Source of the DNA: Gemmata massiliana
GTDB taxonomy: Bacteria > Planctomycetota > Planctomycetia > Gemmatales > Gemmataceae
Length of the DNA stretch: 64,000 nucleotides
Assembly: GCF_901538265.1 (NCBI RefSeq)
Contig: NZ_LR593886.1
Span: 6,469,738 to 6,533,737 of the forward strand
Direction of reading: 5' to 3'
Shown one piece after another: positions 8,132-17,506 of this stretch. The notes under the pieces are model-generated. The model was given only the letters and a program-made list of their open reading frames with translations. It made no database searches and had not been told where the DNA came from. The translations under genes and the position numbers were made by a program. How positions within the stretch are numbered: position 1 is the first letter of the stretch; each line of letters begins with the position of its first letter.

Positions 8132-10837
8132 CTAACTCGTGTGTGGGGACCGTGCGTCGAGGACCTCGCGCACCTTGCGGGCGAGCGAACTCGGGGTGAA
8201 CGGCTTCTGAATGAAGTTGACGCGCGCGGCCTCGACCCCGTGGCGAACTATCGCGTCGTCCGTGTACCCCGACATGTACAGTACTTTCAAGCTCGGGCGC
8301 GTCGCCAGGAGCCACTCGGCCAGTACGCGCCCGCCCACCCCGGGCATTACCACATCGGTCACCAGCAAGTCTATCGGGCGCTCGCGCCCGGTCACGAGGG
8401 CTTTGGCCTCCTCCGCGCTGGCCGCGCTGAGAACCGTGTACCCCTGCTTACGGAGGGCCAGCTCGGCTAAGCCCCGGACCCCGGGCTCGTCCTCGACCAG
8501 GAGCACGACCTCGGCTCCCTTCGGGGCCGAGCTCTCCCCCGGTTTCTGGTCGGCCGTCGTTCCACCGAGCCCGGGCAGGTACACCCGGAACGTAGTTCCG
8601 TGCCCGAGGGCCGTCTCCAGTTCGATGTGCCCGCCCGATTGCTTCACGATACCGTACACGGTCGCGAGCCCGAGCCCGGTGCCCTTGCCCTGCTCCTTGG
8701 TCGTGAAGAAGGGCTCGAAGATGTGGCGCCGCACGTCCTCGGGCATCCCGGTCCCGGTGTCGGTAACCGAGAGCCGGACGTAAGGACCGGGCCGCACCTC
8801 CGCGCCGTCCGGTGCGGTTCCGGCCCCGAGAACCTCGTTCCGGGTCTCAATGGTTAGGGTTCCCCCGGTCGGCATCGCGTCACGGGCGTTCACCGCCAGG
8901 TTCATCAACACTTGATTCACTTGGCCCGGGTCCGCGCGGACCAGGAGCAACGGGTCGCCCGGGCGCGTCACCAGTTCGACGTCCTCCCCGATGAGCCGGC
9001 GCAGCATCTGGGCCGTGTCGCCCACGACCCCGTTCAGGTCCAGCACCCGGGGCTGGAGCATCTGCTGACGCCCGAACGCCAAGAGCTGCCGGGTCAGGTC
9101 CGCGGCCCGGTCCCCGGCCTTCCTCACCGCCTCGACCATCGGGCGCGCCGGGTCGTGCGCGTGGAGCGCGGTCAGGATGAGGTCGCTGTACCCGTTGATG
9201 ACCGTGAGCAGGTTGTTGAAGTCGTGTGCCACGCCACCGGCGAGCTGGCCCACGGCCTCCATCTTCTGGGCCTGCCGGAACTGCTCTTCGAGCCGCTTGC
9301 GGTCGGTCACATCGGAGACGAACCCGACCACGCGCTCGGTCGGTACGCCGCTCGGGTCCGGGATAAAGTGGCCCTGGTCGTACACGGTCGTGTAAGTTCC
9401 GTCCTTGCGGCGCACCCGGTATTCCAACCGGAACGGGCTCTTGGACGCCCCGCACCGCTCGATTTCGTGGTCGAACGCGCTCCGGTCGTCCGGGTGAATG
9501 AGCGCGACCCAGCCCGCGAGGTCGTCCGGCAGCTCGGCTTCCGGGTACCCGAGGGTGGCCTCCGAGTTCCCGCCCCACGACAACCGATTGTTCCCCGCGT
9601 CCCAGTCGTAGAGCACCTGGCCGGTGGCCCGAACCGCGGCCTCGTACCGGACCTTCCACGCGCGGACCTCGTCCTCGGCGCGCGTGCGGTCGGTGACGTC
9701 GTGGGCCAGCACCAGGCGCCCGGGGCGCCCGTCGTACTCCAGGTCGTCTCCGGTCACCTCGACCAGGCGCACGGTCCCGTCCTTCCACCGGTGGCGCCAA
9801 ACCCGGGGCGCCCGCTCGTGAACCCGGAGCGCCGCGCCCAGGGCCGGGAGGTCTTCTCCGGGCCGGATGTCCCGGATGGTCATACGCGCGAACTCGTCGC
9901 GCGCGTACCCGTACCGGTCAACCGCCGCGTCGTTGACCGCCAGGAACCCGAGGGTCCGGGTGTCGTACACCCACATCGGGTGCGGGCTCGCCTCGAACAG
10001 GTGCCGGTACTGCTCCTCACTGCGCCGGAGCGCGTCCTCGGCGTCTTTCCGGGCGGTCACGTCGCGCAGATTCACGACTATCCCGCTCACGGCCGGGTCC
10101 CCCAGGCGGTTCGTGCAGGTAACCGCGGCCCAGCGCCACGACCCGTCCTTATGTTGGTACCGGTACTCGCCGCTCACCACCGCGCCGGGCTCGGCCACGA
10201 ACCGCGTATGGGCCTCGGCAAACCCGCTCGCGTCGTCCGGGTGGCACCACTCGAACGCGTTGCGCCCGACCAGCTCGGCGGCGGTACGCCCGCCGGCCCG
10301 CACGACGGACGAGGTCGCATACAGGATGGTCCCGTCGGCCCCGAGTATTTCGACCGCGTCGGCGCTGTTCTCGACCAGGGCGCGGAACCGGCACTCGCTC
10401 GCGCGTAGGGCGTCCTCGGCCTCGCGCCGGCGCGTCACGTCCCGGAAGCTGACCACGAGGGCCTCTACGTCGGGCTCGTGCAGCAGGTTCAGGGCTCGGG
10501 CCTCTAACCAGCGCCAGAACCCGTCCCGGTGCCGCACCCGGTACTCCTCGGCGGTGGTACCGTCGGGTGTCGCCAGAACGGCAGCCATTGCGGCCCCGAT
10601 GCGTTCCTGGTCGTCCGGGTGGATGAGGATTGGGCCGCGCATGTTCTCCAACTCGTCCGGCCGGTACCCCATGAGTGCGGCGCCGGCCGGGGTGGCGTGG
10701 AGGACCGCACCATCTGGTCCGAACAAGAGGACCGGGTCGAGGCTCCTCCCGAGGAGCGCGCGGAACCGGGCTGCAGTTTCAACGGCATGTACCGGGCGCG
10801 AATCGCGCGAGGGGGGAGTGGGGCAAGTGTTGGTCAT
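8132..10837 (-). CDS. Hybrid sensor histidine kinase with four PAS domains and a receiver
   Basis: 901 residues, no signal peptide or membrane segment, so cytosolic. Four PAS/PAC units at about 25-140, 147-265, 270-390 and 395-515. HisKA at about 525-595 with phospho-acceptor H538 in GGVAHDFNN. HATPase about 635-757 with the N box (NQVLMNLAVNARDAM), G1 (DTGTGMPED) and G2 (GKGTGLGLATVYG). C-terminal receiver about 777-893 with D828 in LLVTDVVMPG and K878. The architecture is that of NtrB-like PAS kinases, which sense small ligands, redox state or energy state through PAS domains. The receiver may serve as an internal relay to the separate response regulator downstream. All catalytic motifs look intact. 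Confidence 0.9.
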   Translation of the reverse strand: MTNTCPTPPSRDSRPVHAVETAARFRALLGRSLDPVLLFGPDGAVLHATPAGAALMGYRPDELENMRGPILIHPDDQERIGAAMAAVLATPDGTTAEEYRVRHRDGFWRWLEARALNLLHEPDVEALVVSFRDVTRRREAEDALRASECRFRALVENSADAVEILGADGTILYATSSVVRAGGRTAAELVGRNAFEWCHPDDASGFAEAHTRFVAEPGAVVSGEYRYQHKDGSWRWAAVTCTNRLGDPAVSGIVVNLRDVTARKDAEDALRRSEEQYRHLFEASPHPMWVYDTRTLGFLAVNDAAVDRYGYARDEFARMTIRDIRPGEDLPALGAALRVHERAPRVWRHRWKDGTVRLVEVTGDDLEYDGRPGRLVLAHDVTDRTRAEDEVRAWKVRYEAAVRATGQVLYDWDAGNNRLSWGGNSEATLGYPEAELPDDLAGWVALIHPDDRSAFDHEIERCGASKSPFRLEYRVRRKDGTYTTVYDQGHFIPDPSGVPTERVVGFVSDVTDRKRLEEQFRQAQKMEAVGQLAGGVAHDFNNLLTVINGYSDLILTALHAHDPARPMVEAVRKAGDRAADLTRQLLAFGRQQMLQPRVLDLNGVVGDTAQMLRRLIGEDVELVTRPGDPLLLVRADPGQVNQVLMNLAVNARDAMPTGGTLTIETRNEVLGAGTAPDGAEVRPGPYVRLSVTDTGTGMPEDVRRHIFEPFFTTKEQGKGTGLGLATVYGIVKQSGGHIELETALGHGTTFRVYLPGLGGTTADQKPGESSAPKGAEVVLLVEDEPGVRGLAELALRKQGYTVLSAASAEEAKALVTGRERPIDLLVTDVVMPGVGGRVLAEWLLATRPSLKVLYMSGYTDDAIVRHGVEAARVNFIQKPFTPSSLARKVREVLDARSPHTS

Positions 10838-11134
10838 GGAATTTGGGCGAAGAGCGGTCGGGTGTAGCAGGTAGCGAAATTGTAGCGCACAGATGATGCC
10901 CTCACGTTCACATGCTAAGTACCCGTTAAGCCACTGTGCGAAACTTGGGATGATTTCTCAAGTTTTTCGAGCCGGGCCGAAATGTACCGGCTAACAGAAC
11001 CTCTCTGCCGTGCCCGGGAACGTCACGCTGATGAGCGCGATACCCGAAAGTGGTGGTCGATGTCGTTCGCGCGAGAGTATCAAAGCGTTTTTGCGGCACG
11101 TCGATGCGGTCAAGACCGTGTGAAGAGGATGTTA
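10838..11134. other. Intergenic region without a recognisable gene
   Basis: Lies upstream of the four-PAS kinase (minus) and downstream of the DUF2892 gene (minus). Short open frames here show no Shine-Dalgarno site or protein-like sequence. The promoter of the kinase should be here but I cannot point to a convincing -35/-10 pair. Confidence 0.4.
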
Positions 11135-11180
11135 CTTGAGCAGGATGGGCTTGGGGCAACCCTTCGCTCTCCTGCTCAAG
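11135..11180. repeat. 11-bp perfect inverted repeat, hairpin 3' of DUF2892 gene
   Basis: CTTGAGCAGGA at 11135-11145 is matched exactly by TCCTGCTCAAG at 11170-11180, with a 24-base loop containing further GGGG/CCC complementarity. It begins 21 bases beyond the stop codon of the DUF2892 gene on the minus strand, so it may stabilise the 3' end or end transcription. No T-run follows on either strand, so it is not a classic intrinsic terminator. Confidence 0.5.
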
Positions 11181-11201
11181 AATCTGCTCGGACCGCGCTC
11201 G

Positions 11202-11468
11202 TCACCGGGCCGAATTAACCCCGAGTGCCGAGTACACGGTGCAGTGCCCGGTGGCCCCGCGGTACGCCAGCGCGCCACCCAGGGCCGCGAGTGCAAGACC
11301 GGCCCACCCACCTTGACTCACCCCCAAACCCGCAATTACCGCCCCGCCAATGGTCGACGCCGCCCGTTCGTTCGGCCCCACGTTCACCGTGGACCGGGGC
11401 AAACGCACGGGGTGGTTCAGGTCGCGCATCCCCTGTCGGGTCTGTGTGTATTCCATCGTACCGGCCAT
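11202..11468 (-). CDS. DUF2892 (YgaP-type) small membrane protein
   Basis: 88 residues from ATG 11468, which has GGAGGGAAC just upstream. The signature is NVGPNERAASTIGGAVIAG, a hydrophobic hairpin (LGVSQGGWAGLALAALGGAL), then YRGATGHCTVYSALG. This matches the DUF2892 family, small inner-membrane proteins often found fused to rhodanese or polyketide-cyclase domains. Two short membrane helices are expected. Molecular function is not known. It is monocistronic. Confidence 0.75.
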   Translation of the reverse strand: MAGTMEYTQTRQGMRDLNHPVRLPRSTVNVGPNERAASTIGGAVIAGLGVSQGGWAGLALAALGGALAYRGATGHCTVYSALGVNSAR

Positions 11469-11640
11469 TTTGTTCCCTCCTGGTTGCACCGGGCGCGTGT
11501 TCCGCCCGTACACTTCAGAGTTAGCAATTTAAATGCCGGAACCGATTGGGGAACGCACGGCTCCAATCGGGCACGTGCCCCAGCCGACTCCGGGCGCGCG
11601 CCCTAGTGTTTAGTGTCGCTCTCCCGCCGAAGAAGGGCCG

Positions 11641-12450
11641 ATGTCGCAACTCGGGACACACGCGGAACGGGTCAACATCCTGGTGGTCGACGACGAGCCC
11701 GCGAACGTACTCGCGCTCGAAGCGGTGCTCGCGGACCTGAACCAGAACGTGGTCCGGGCCGGGTCCGGGGACGAAGCATTACGCCGGGTTCTGGAAACCG
11801 ACTTCGCGGTCATCCTCATGGACCTGCGGATGCCCGGGCTGAGCGGGTTCGAGGCCGCTCGACTCATCCGTTCGCGTTCCCGGTCCCGGTCCACGCCCAT
11901 CATCTTCCTCACGGCCGCGGACGGGGACGGGTTCTCGGCCACCGAAGCCTACGCGCTCGGCGCCGTGGACTACCTGACCAAGCCGTTCGTCCCGACGATT
12001 CTGCGAGCCAAGGTCGCGGTGTTCGTCGAACTGTACCAGAAGACCGAGGCGCTGAAAGCGGCCGAGCGCGAGCGCGCCGGCGCGGCCGTGCGCGAGAGCG
12101 AGGAGCGCCTCAAACTCGCCGTGGGCATTGCCCGGCTGGGGACGTTCGATGTGGACCTGTTGACCGGCGCGGTAGTGGTGAACGGTCCCGCGCAGGGCCT
12201 GTTCGGAACGGGGAGCACGCACACCACGTTCGCGCGAGCCCAGGAGCACTTCCACCCGGACGACCGGGGCGAGGTGATGCGCCGGGTGTCGGCCGCGTTC
12301 GACCCGGCTGGCCCTGGCGAGTTCGAGGTCGAGCACCGGGTCGTGCGGCCCGACGGGGAAGAGTGTTGGCTCCGGGCAAGGGGGCGCGCGTTCTTCTCGG
12401 GCGCGGGTATGGAGCGGAGTAACCGTTCACGCCCGGAGTTGGGCTATTGA
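11641..12450 (+). pseudogene. Response regulator-PAS protein, 3' end lost to insertion element
   Basis: Receiver domain at about 12-128 with acidic pair in ILVVDDEPANV, D61 in VILMDLRMPG, and K114 in YLTKPF. A short coiled segment leads to a PAS fold from about 150 (RESEERLKLAVGIARLGTFDV, HPDDRGEVMRRV, VRPDGEECWLR). The native sequence stops at residue 259 in FFSGAGMER; from base 12419 on the sequence is the terminal repeat of the insertion element. Proteins that begin this way normally continue with further PAS domains and a histidine kinase core. No kinase core is found on the other side of the element at 15116, so more DNA was lost. The receiver could still be made as a truncated protein. 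Confidence 0.75.
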
Positions 12451-13654
12451 GTGGCGCCATTCTGTCGCGGGCGAAGGGTGTAGTTCCAATCGGGGCGGAC
12501 CGGGTGTGAGATCAGGTTGAGACGATCCATAACTTCCCCAGAGACTTTCTGCCCCTTCTCATACTGGCTGTCGTCCAGGTGGGCTTTGACCTTCAGACCG
12601 GTGGCCGTCGTGGTACCCCTGATGTACCCGAGCATCAGGTCCAGAGTCTTGAGCGGCTCCCCGGCCCAGTTGAGACTGATCTGGCTGAACAGCCGGCGCT
12701 CGACAGGGTTCCACTTCGAGCATCCCGGCGGGTAATGGCAGACCGTCACCGCGACGCCGAATCGGTCACACACCTGATTCTGGAGGTTAGCTTTCCAAGC
12801 CCGGCACCGGTAACCGTTAGCCCCGCCGCCGTCGGCTAGGATCAGCAGTTCCGTTGCCCCGGCGAAGGCCGAAGACCCCTCCTGCTCCCCCCAGCCCGCG
12901 ATGGCCCCCCCCGCGAACGCCGGCGTGTCGTTCTAGATGCCGACCGCGACGTGCCCCTCGTTCCTCTGCAGATCGTAGATGCCGTACGGTACGGCCCGGT
13001 ACTCCGCCAGGCTCGTGAAGTCGTAGCCGTGGACCTCCGTGGGTGTCTTGCACCACGTCTTCCCCGGCCGCGCGAACGGCCCGATCAATACCTTCTGCTT
13101 CGTATCGACGCTGATGCTCGGCAGCCCCGACGCGCCGAACCGCTTCCTCTGGGACGCGATGTGCTCGAACTGCTCGTCCCGACCGGGCTGCTGTGACCCG
13201 CCGCGCCTCTTCTGGTTGGCGCGCGACGTGAACCCCAACTTCCCGAGCAACCGGTGAACCGTGCAGTGACCGATCGGGTGGCCCATCGCCTGGAGCGTGT
13301 CGCGCAGTTTCCGCGCGCTGGTCCGCACCCAGACCCGTTCCGTCATCGGATCCCCGGCGACTTCATCCGCGAGCAACTTCTCCAGGTCGGGGACGAGCGT
13401 GGGGTCTCGGTCCTCCCGGAACTGGTCCCCGCGCTTCCGTCCGGTGGAGGCACGCCGGTGAGGCGCCCGGCCCCGCAGCACCCCCATACCGGCCGCGATG
13501 CGCGCGGGGCTGATGCCCGTGGCCGCCGAGACCAGCTTGGCCCCTCCTCGCCCAATGGTCGCCGCTTCAGCCGCTGCCCAGAGGCGGTGGAGGCCGGCGG
13601 GCACGTGGGCTTGATCAGCTCATACTTGGCCCGGATTTCTGTCCCGGTCGTCAC
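12444..13654 (-). pseudogene. ISAzo13-family transposase, broken twice
   Basis: The start reads TTGTEIRAKYELIKP and the continuation, in another frame, RLWAAAEAATIGRGGAKLVS, the standard N-terminus of ISAzo13 (Rhodopirellula-type) DDE transposases. One base is missing at the GGG tract 13607-13609. The frame then runs through SISVDTKQKVLIG (first Asp of the DDE triad) until an in-frame amber codon at 12933-12935, after VAVGI. In the same frame downstream it continues NDTPAFAGG, LLILADGGGANGYR (second Asp) and SKWNPVERRLF (Glu), and ends at 12444. So the gene carries one frameshift and one nonsense mutation. Length without them is normal, about 400 residues. Confidence 0.85.
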
Positions 13655-13671
13655 GAGTGCCCCTCCGCTTC

Positions 13672-15059
13672 CTACTCAGCCACTGCGCGGACGGCAGGGT
13701 CCGGATGCAACGACGGTGCCCCGGTGCCGTCCCTCGCGGCGCGGCAACAGGCCGTCAAGAATTCCAGAACGTCGCGGGCCTGCTGACGGCAAGACGCCAT
13801 CACGGTGAGCACCCGCTCGACGAACCGGCTGCCGGAAGGCGAGTCGGTCCCATAGCTGGTCTTCCGCCAACAGACGGCGTGGCGGAGCGCCCGCTCGGCC
13901 GCGTCGTTCGTCGGTTCGACTCCCTCGACTGCGGCGAACGTGTACAGGGCCGGCTCGACGGCCAGCAACTCGCGGCACACCCCGGCCGTGGTCGAGCACC
14001 CGCACTTGATTCCGCGCTCGAAGAACCCTTTCATCCCGGTCCGAATCCACCCGAGGTAGGACTGTCGAAAACCGCGACGAGTCAGCGCCCCGTCGCGCAC
14101 TCGCTTCCACTGACCGAGCAAGATGTCGGCGTAGGTCAACAAGTCTTCACCGATCACCGCCCCGTCGTTCCGCCGGTCGATCATGGCCTGGAAGTCACGG
14201 CGGAGGTGCGCCCAGCAGACCTGCCGCCGGCTCGCTGGTAGGTGGTCGTAGGCCGAATACCGGTCGGTGGTCAGCACCCCGAGCGGCCCCGTGATCAGTT
14301 CGCCCAACACCTTCCGGGCGCGGGACAAGCGAACCAGGAACACAGTCACGCGGGCGGTCACTGCCACCCACCGCCAACCCCGCTTGCGCCCCTCACGCCA
14401 CCCGGTCTCGTCCACATTCGCCGGTCTCCCGGCGACATGGCGGTGGGCCTCTCGGGCGACCGGTTCCAGGGCGCCCGCTGTCTTCGCCTGGAGGTCGCAC
14501 ACGGGGGCCGGGCTAATCGGCACCCCGAACAGGTCGCGACAGAGGCGGGCGATGCCCCGCTTGCCGACCCGGTACGCCCCGGCCAGTAAGGCGCACACCG
14601 CTTGCACTCGGGGTCCATACCCTCCACGAGAGCCGGGCAGTTGGCTCGACTGCACCGCGGGCAGGTCCGCCGATGGCGGCGGTACTCGGTCACCTGCGGG
14701 CGAACTGGCGGGATCTCAACGACTTGGTGCCGGAGCGGCTCGGGATCGTCCCCGGCGAGCGGGTGCGAGCATCGGTCGCACGTGTCGGCCTTCAACTCGA
14801 TGACGCTGTCCGGGGGCCGTTCGGGACGAGTTCGCTTGGGATGTCCGGGCTGACCGCCCTTACGCTTCCCGGTTGGCAGTTTGGGAGGGGCCGGCTTGGC
14901 ATGTGGCGGGTCGGATGACGGGGGCTTGGACGAGTTCGCGGAGGTCTGACCAATCCGGGCTTCGAGATCGGCGAGTCGCGCTTCGAGATACCGAATGTAC
15001 GCCTGCACCGACGGCGGCAAGGCGTCGAAGACATCCGGCGGTAGTGAAGAGGTTGTCAT
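13672..15059 (-). pseudogene. IS66-family transposase (TnpC), frameshifted
   Basis: ATG 15059 opens the IS66 N-terminal leucine-zipper-like helix (PPSVQAYIRYLEARLADLEA), NSSKPPSSDPP, and the zinc-finger region with CDRCSHPL and CPRCSRANC. After about residue 145 the frame degenerates; the other frame takes over with YGPRVQAVCALLAGAYRVGK and contains the catalytic core: NVDETGWREG (Asp), TDRYSAYDHL (Asp), CWAHLRRDF, and EPTNDAAERALRHAV (Glu), then the C-terminal VMASCRQQARDVLEFL. Adding one base at 14620-14622 (CCC on the plus strand) would join the halves. All catalytic residues are present; only the frame is lost. Confidence 0.85.
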
Positions 15060-15217
15060 GCCGCCGAAATGGATAGGAAGCCAGCAAAGAAGCAGCTACC
15101 CCAGTGAACGGTTACCGGGGGCTGTGGATTCGGCCCTCAAGCTCGTTATCCCATCGGAGGTCGAAGAATCGAAGCTCTGAGTTCGGGCGTCGGGCACCTC
15201 AAATTCTCTGCTAATCT

Positions 15218-15946
15218 CTATCCCTTCCCCAACACCAAATCGACCACCCAACACCCGCGGACATGGGGCCCGAGACTACGGCAGTGGTTCAGGATGTCCT
15301 CGTTGTCACAGCCCGCATCCTGAAGTGCGTCCGCGAGAATCGGCATCGCGTCGAAAGTGCGCGACTCGTACATCTGAGCAGCGAGAATAACGGCAGTGCC
15401 GGTGCGCCATTCGGGTGCAAACGCAACGGGACGGAATGGGTTCCCGAAGATGTCGCGGAGCAGCGTGGCCTGTTGCCGGTTTGCGAGGGACCGGGCCGCG
15501 GCGAATTCAGGTGCCGGAATTCGCGAGCGGTGGTCGGTGGAAGCACAAGTTGCGACAACAGAACCGTAAATGCAGCGGTCAAACCCGTGCTGAAAATCGG
15601 CCCCGGACACCTCAGCCGCCGCGCACGCCGCGCAGGGGCCGGGGTAATTGTTGGCAGTAGTCACGCGTCTGCAAACGGCCTGTGCTGAGGCGTGTGCGGC
15701 TTTCAATTGGACGTGGACAGTTCGGTTGTCGGCGTACTCTTCGGCAACGTCCACCGCTCGGCAACTGTTGGTGTCGGGCATTCTGTCCCAGATTCGGCGA
15801 CAGCAAGCGGTCAGGAAGAGCCGCTGCTTTCTCTCAATTCCAGCTTTGTTCAAAGCAATTAGGAATTGCTCCGGGTCACTGACGTTACGGAGGCAGTTTA
15901 GGAGCTGCTCCTGGTCACTGCACGCCAGTCACTCCGCTTCGGTCAT
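15218..15946 (-). pseudogene. Gemmata-type paralogue of unknown function, nonsense codon at position 6
   Basis: Reading from ATG 15946 gives MTEAE, then TGA (15931-15929) where the intact neighbour has Trp, then LACSDQEQLLNCLRN and on without interruption to 15218. The rest is full length and matches the next gene: LFLTACCRRIWDRMPD, ATLLRDIFGNPFRP, MPILADALQDAGCDNEDIL, HVRGCWVVDLVLGK. A TTG at 15853 could give a shorter product. Residues 9-32 also hold an imperfect tandem duplication (SDQEQLLNCLRNV / SDPEQFLIALNKA). The family is abundant in Gemmataceae; its conserved Cys, His and Arg residues suggest a folded domain but no activity is known. Confidence 0.7.
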
Positions 15947-15995
15947 CGCTCACCCTTGAACGCGCCCAACGCACGAAACTTGTTCGTGTGGCGCC

Positions 15996-16817
15996 TCATT
16001 CCTTTCCGAGCACCAAGTCCACGACCCAGCAACCTTTGACGTGCGGTCTGGGACCACGGCAGTGCGACAGGACATCCTCGTTGTCACACCCCGCGTCCTG
16101 GAGCGCGTCGGCCAGAATCGGCATCGCAGAGAAGTCTCTCGACTTGTACATCTGGGCGGCGAGCGTCATCACGGTGTCAGTGCGCCACTCAGGAATGAAG
16201 GAGGTGGGGCAGAACGGGTTCCCAAAGATGTCGCGGAGGAGAGTCGCTTGCAATTCCGCCTCCGACAACTGCACCTGTTTGCTAAGGACCGAGGCTACCT
16301 TGTAGGTCGGCGACCGCTGCTTGCCTCCCGGCTGAGAGTCGTATGCCCAGACGATAAAGGACTCCGCATAACAGTACGCAGCCCATGCTGCCTGCTCGTG
16401 CGGCAGGCGGTCGTTGCTTGCTGGGGAACCGCGTTCCTGGGTCCACTGCTCTCCGGCTGCCTGGTCGAACAGTCCACCGACTGCGTACACGGCGCACTCC
16501 ATCGCAACGGCCGCCGAATACACTGGGTGGGTGCAGAAATTGACGTCTGCCTCCGTGTTGTACCGCTCGGCAAACGCATCATCTAGGGCATCGCCCACAT
16601 CCGACCGAGCCGAGGTCAACTCGGCGGAGCCGACTGCACCATCGGCAAACTGCTCTACGAGAGCCAGCCCGTTAGCGGCCCGCCTGTCGGTCAGCAGGCA
16701 GGCAACGCGACGACAGCATGCCACGCCGAACAGGAGCCGCTTGCGGGTTGACACCGTTCCAAGCGTGTCGAGCAGAGGCGTTGGCGAGTCGCACTCTAGC
16801 CATTCCACTTCAGTCAT
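15996..16817 (-). CDS. Gemmata-type paralogue of unknown function (intact copy)
   Basis: 273 residues from ATG 16817: TEVEWLECDSPTPLLDTLG, then RKRLLFGVACCRRVACLLTD, a variable centre, and the conserved end ATLLRDIFGNPFCP, MPILADALQDAGCDNEDVL, HCRGPRPHVKGCWVVDLVLG. It is clearly a duplicate of the broken gene 47 bases downstream (same strand). No signal peptide or membrane segment. I recognise the family as one with many copies in Gemmataceae genomes but know of no function; copy number and sequence spread would fit a role in self/non-self or protein interaction, which is speculation. Confidence 0.65.
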   Translation of the reverse strand: MTEVEWLECDSPTPLLDTLGTVSTRKRLLFGVACCRRVACLLTDRRAANGLALVEQFADGAVGSAELTSARSDVGDALDDAFAERYNTEADVNFCTHPVYSAAVAMECAVYAVGGLFDQAAGEQWTQERGSPASNDRLPHEQAAWAAYCYAESFIVWAYDSQPGGKQRSPTYKVASVLSKQVQLSEAELQATLLRDIFGNPFCPTSFIPEWRTDTVMTLAAQMYKSRDFSAMPILADALQDAGCDNEDVLSHCRGPRPHVKGCWVVDLVLGKE

Positions 16818-16866
16818 TGGTCGACCCTAATCGTCTGCTCACAGTTGCTTCTTGCACATCATCAAA

Positions 16867-17286
16867 TCACTCACCGCACGCAGTTGAACAGGGCGAAGAC
16901 GTTGATGAATTCAGTACTCGAAGGCATTGAGCCTCAAGAACGCCCAGCCGTACCACACCACGAAGGCGGCGGTGCTGACGCACCCCGGTCAATAGCCGCG
17001 GCCGCATAAGGTGGGTGAGAATCAAGGACAGACACACACAGTACACCCAGGTAGAGGCGCCGGACATCGGGTGAAGGACATCCCCACTCAGATTGCCTGA
17101 TAATCGGACGAGCCAGTACTTCACAGGACCAACCAAGAACTCGACCCAGAAGGCCCGGAAGGTGGACGCGAAGCGGCCAGACTGACCCCAAAATGCGGTC
17201 AGCATGAGGGCGGGGAGCATGGAGGCTAATGCACCAGGTACGAAAATCATCCACCGACGGCGCCAAGTGCGTGTAGGTGAGGTCAT
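16867..17286 (-). CDS. Small integral membrane protein, frameshifted near the end
   Basis: ATG 17286. Basic start (TSPTRTWRRRW), then a membrane helix (MIFVPGALASMLPALMLTAF), a second hydrophobic stretch (FWVEFLVGPVKYWLVRL) and a third (STWVYCVCLSLILTHL). The current frame ends as an Arg-rich tail at 16867. In the next frame, from the four-C tract 16983-16986 (plus strand), the sequence reads VSTAAFVVWYGWAFLRLN and ends at 16911, which is a convincing fourth membrane helix. The native protein was probably about 125 residues. Function unknown. Confidence 0.5.
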   Translation of the reverse strand: MTSPTRTWRRRWMIFVPGALASMLPALMLTAFWGQSGRFASTFRAFWVEFLVGPVKYWLVRLSGNLSGDVLHPMSGASTWVYCVCLSLILTHLMRPRLLTGVRQHRRLRGVVRLGVLEAQCLRVLNSSTSSPCSTACGE

Positions 17287-17506
17287 TTGGTCCCTCTGTG
17301 AAGCGTTTCAGACGACCTCAGCATACCATCAGAGCGTTCGATTTACTCGGGATTGAGGCTTCATCCATCGCCACACTATCGCCACACTATTTCGGGAATC
17401 GGGGGGAAACTCCGGGAAGTAGCGGGAAGTCGGACTTCACACGAACGCCTTGAAAAACAGGGATTTGCTTTGATTTGCAGTGTTTGCCAATTCCCTTGCC
17501 CCGTAA

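Larger units (their letters stand above)
12419..15115. mobile_element. Degenerate IS66-type element with an ISAzo13-type element nested in it
   Basis: GTAACCGTTCAC at 12419-12430 and its reverse complement at 15104-15115 form 12-bp perfect terminal inverted repeats; further scattered matches continue inward. Between them lie, both on the minus strand, an IS66-type transposase (13672-15059) and an ISAzo13-type transposase (12444-13654). GTAA-type ends fit the IS66 family, so I infer that the ISAzo13 element inserted downstream of the IS66 transposase gene inside the IS66 element. No 8-bp target duplication is visible: the flanks are GGAGCGGA and CGGGGGCT. Both transposase genes are broken, so the element is dead. 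It truncates a response regulator gene on its left. Confidence 0.65.

Noticed and set aside
14358..14655. Programmed frameshift in the IS66 transposase
   Set aside because: TnpC of IS66 is normally one frame and there is no slippery heptamer with a structure; a simple deletion explains it.
12411..15123. 8-bp target duplication of the IS66 element
   Set aside because: Flanking octamers GGAGCGGA and CGGGGGCT do not match.
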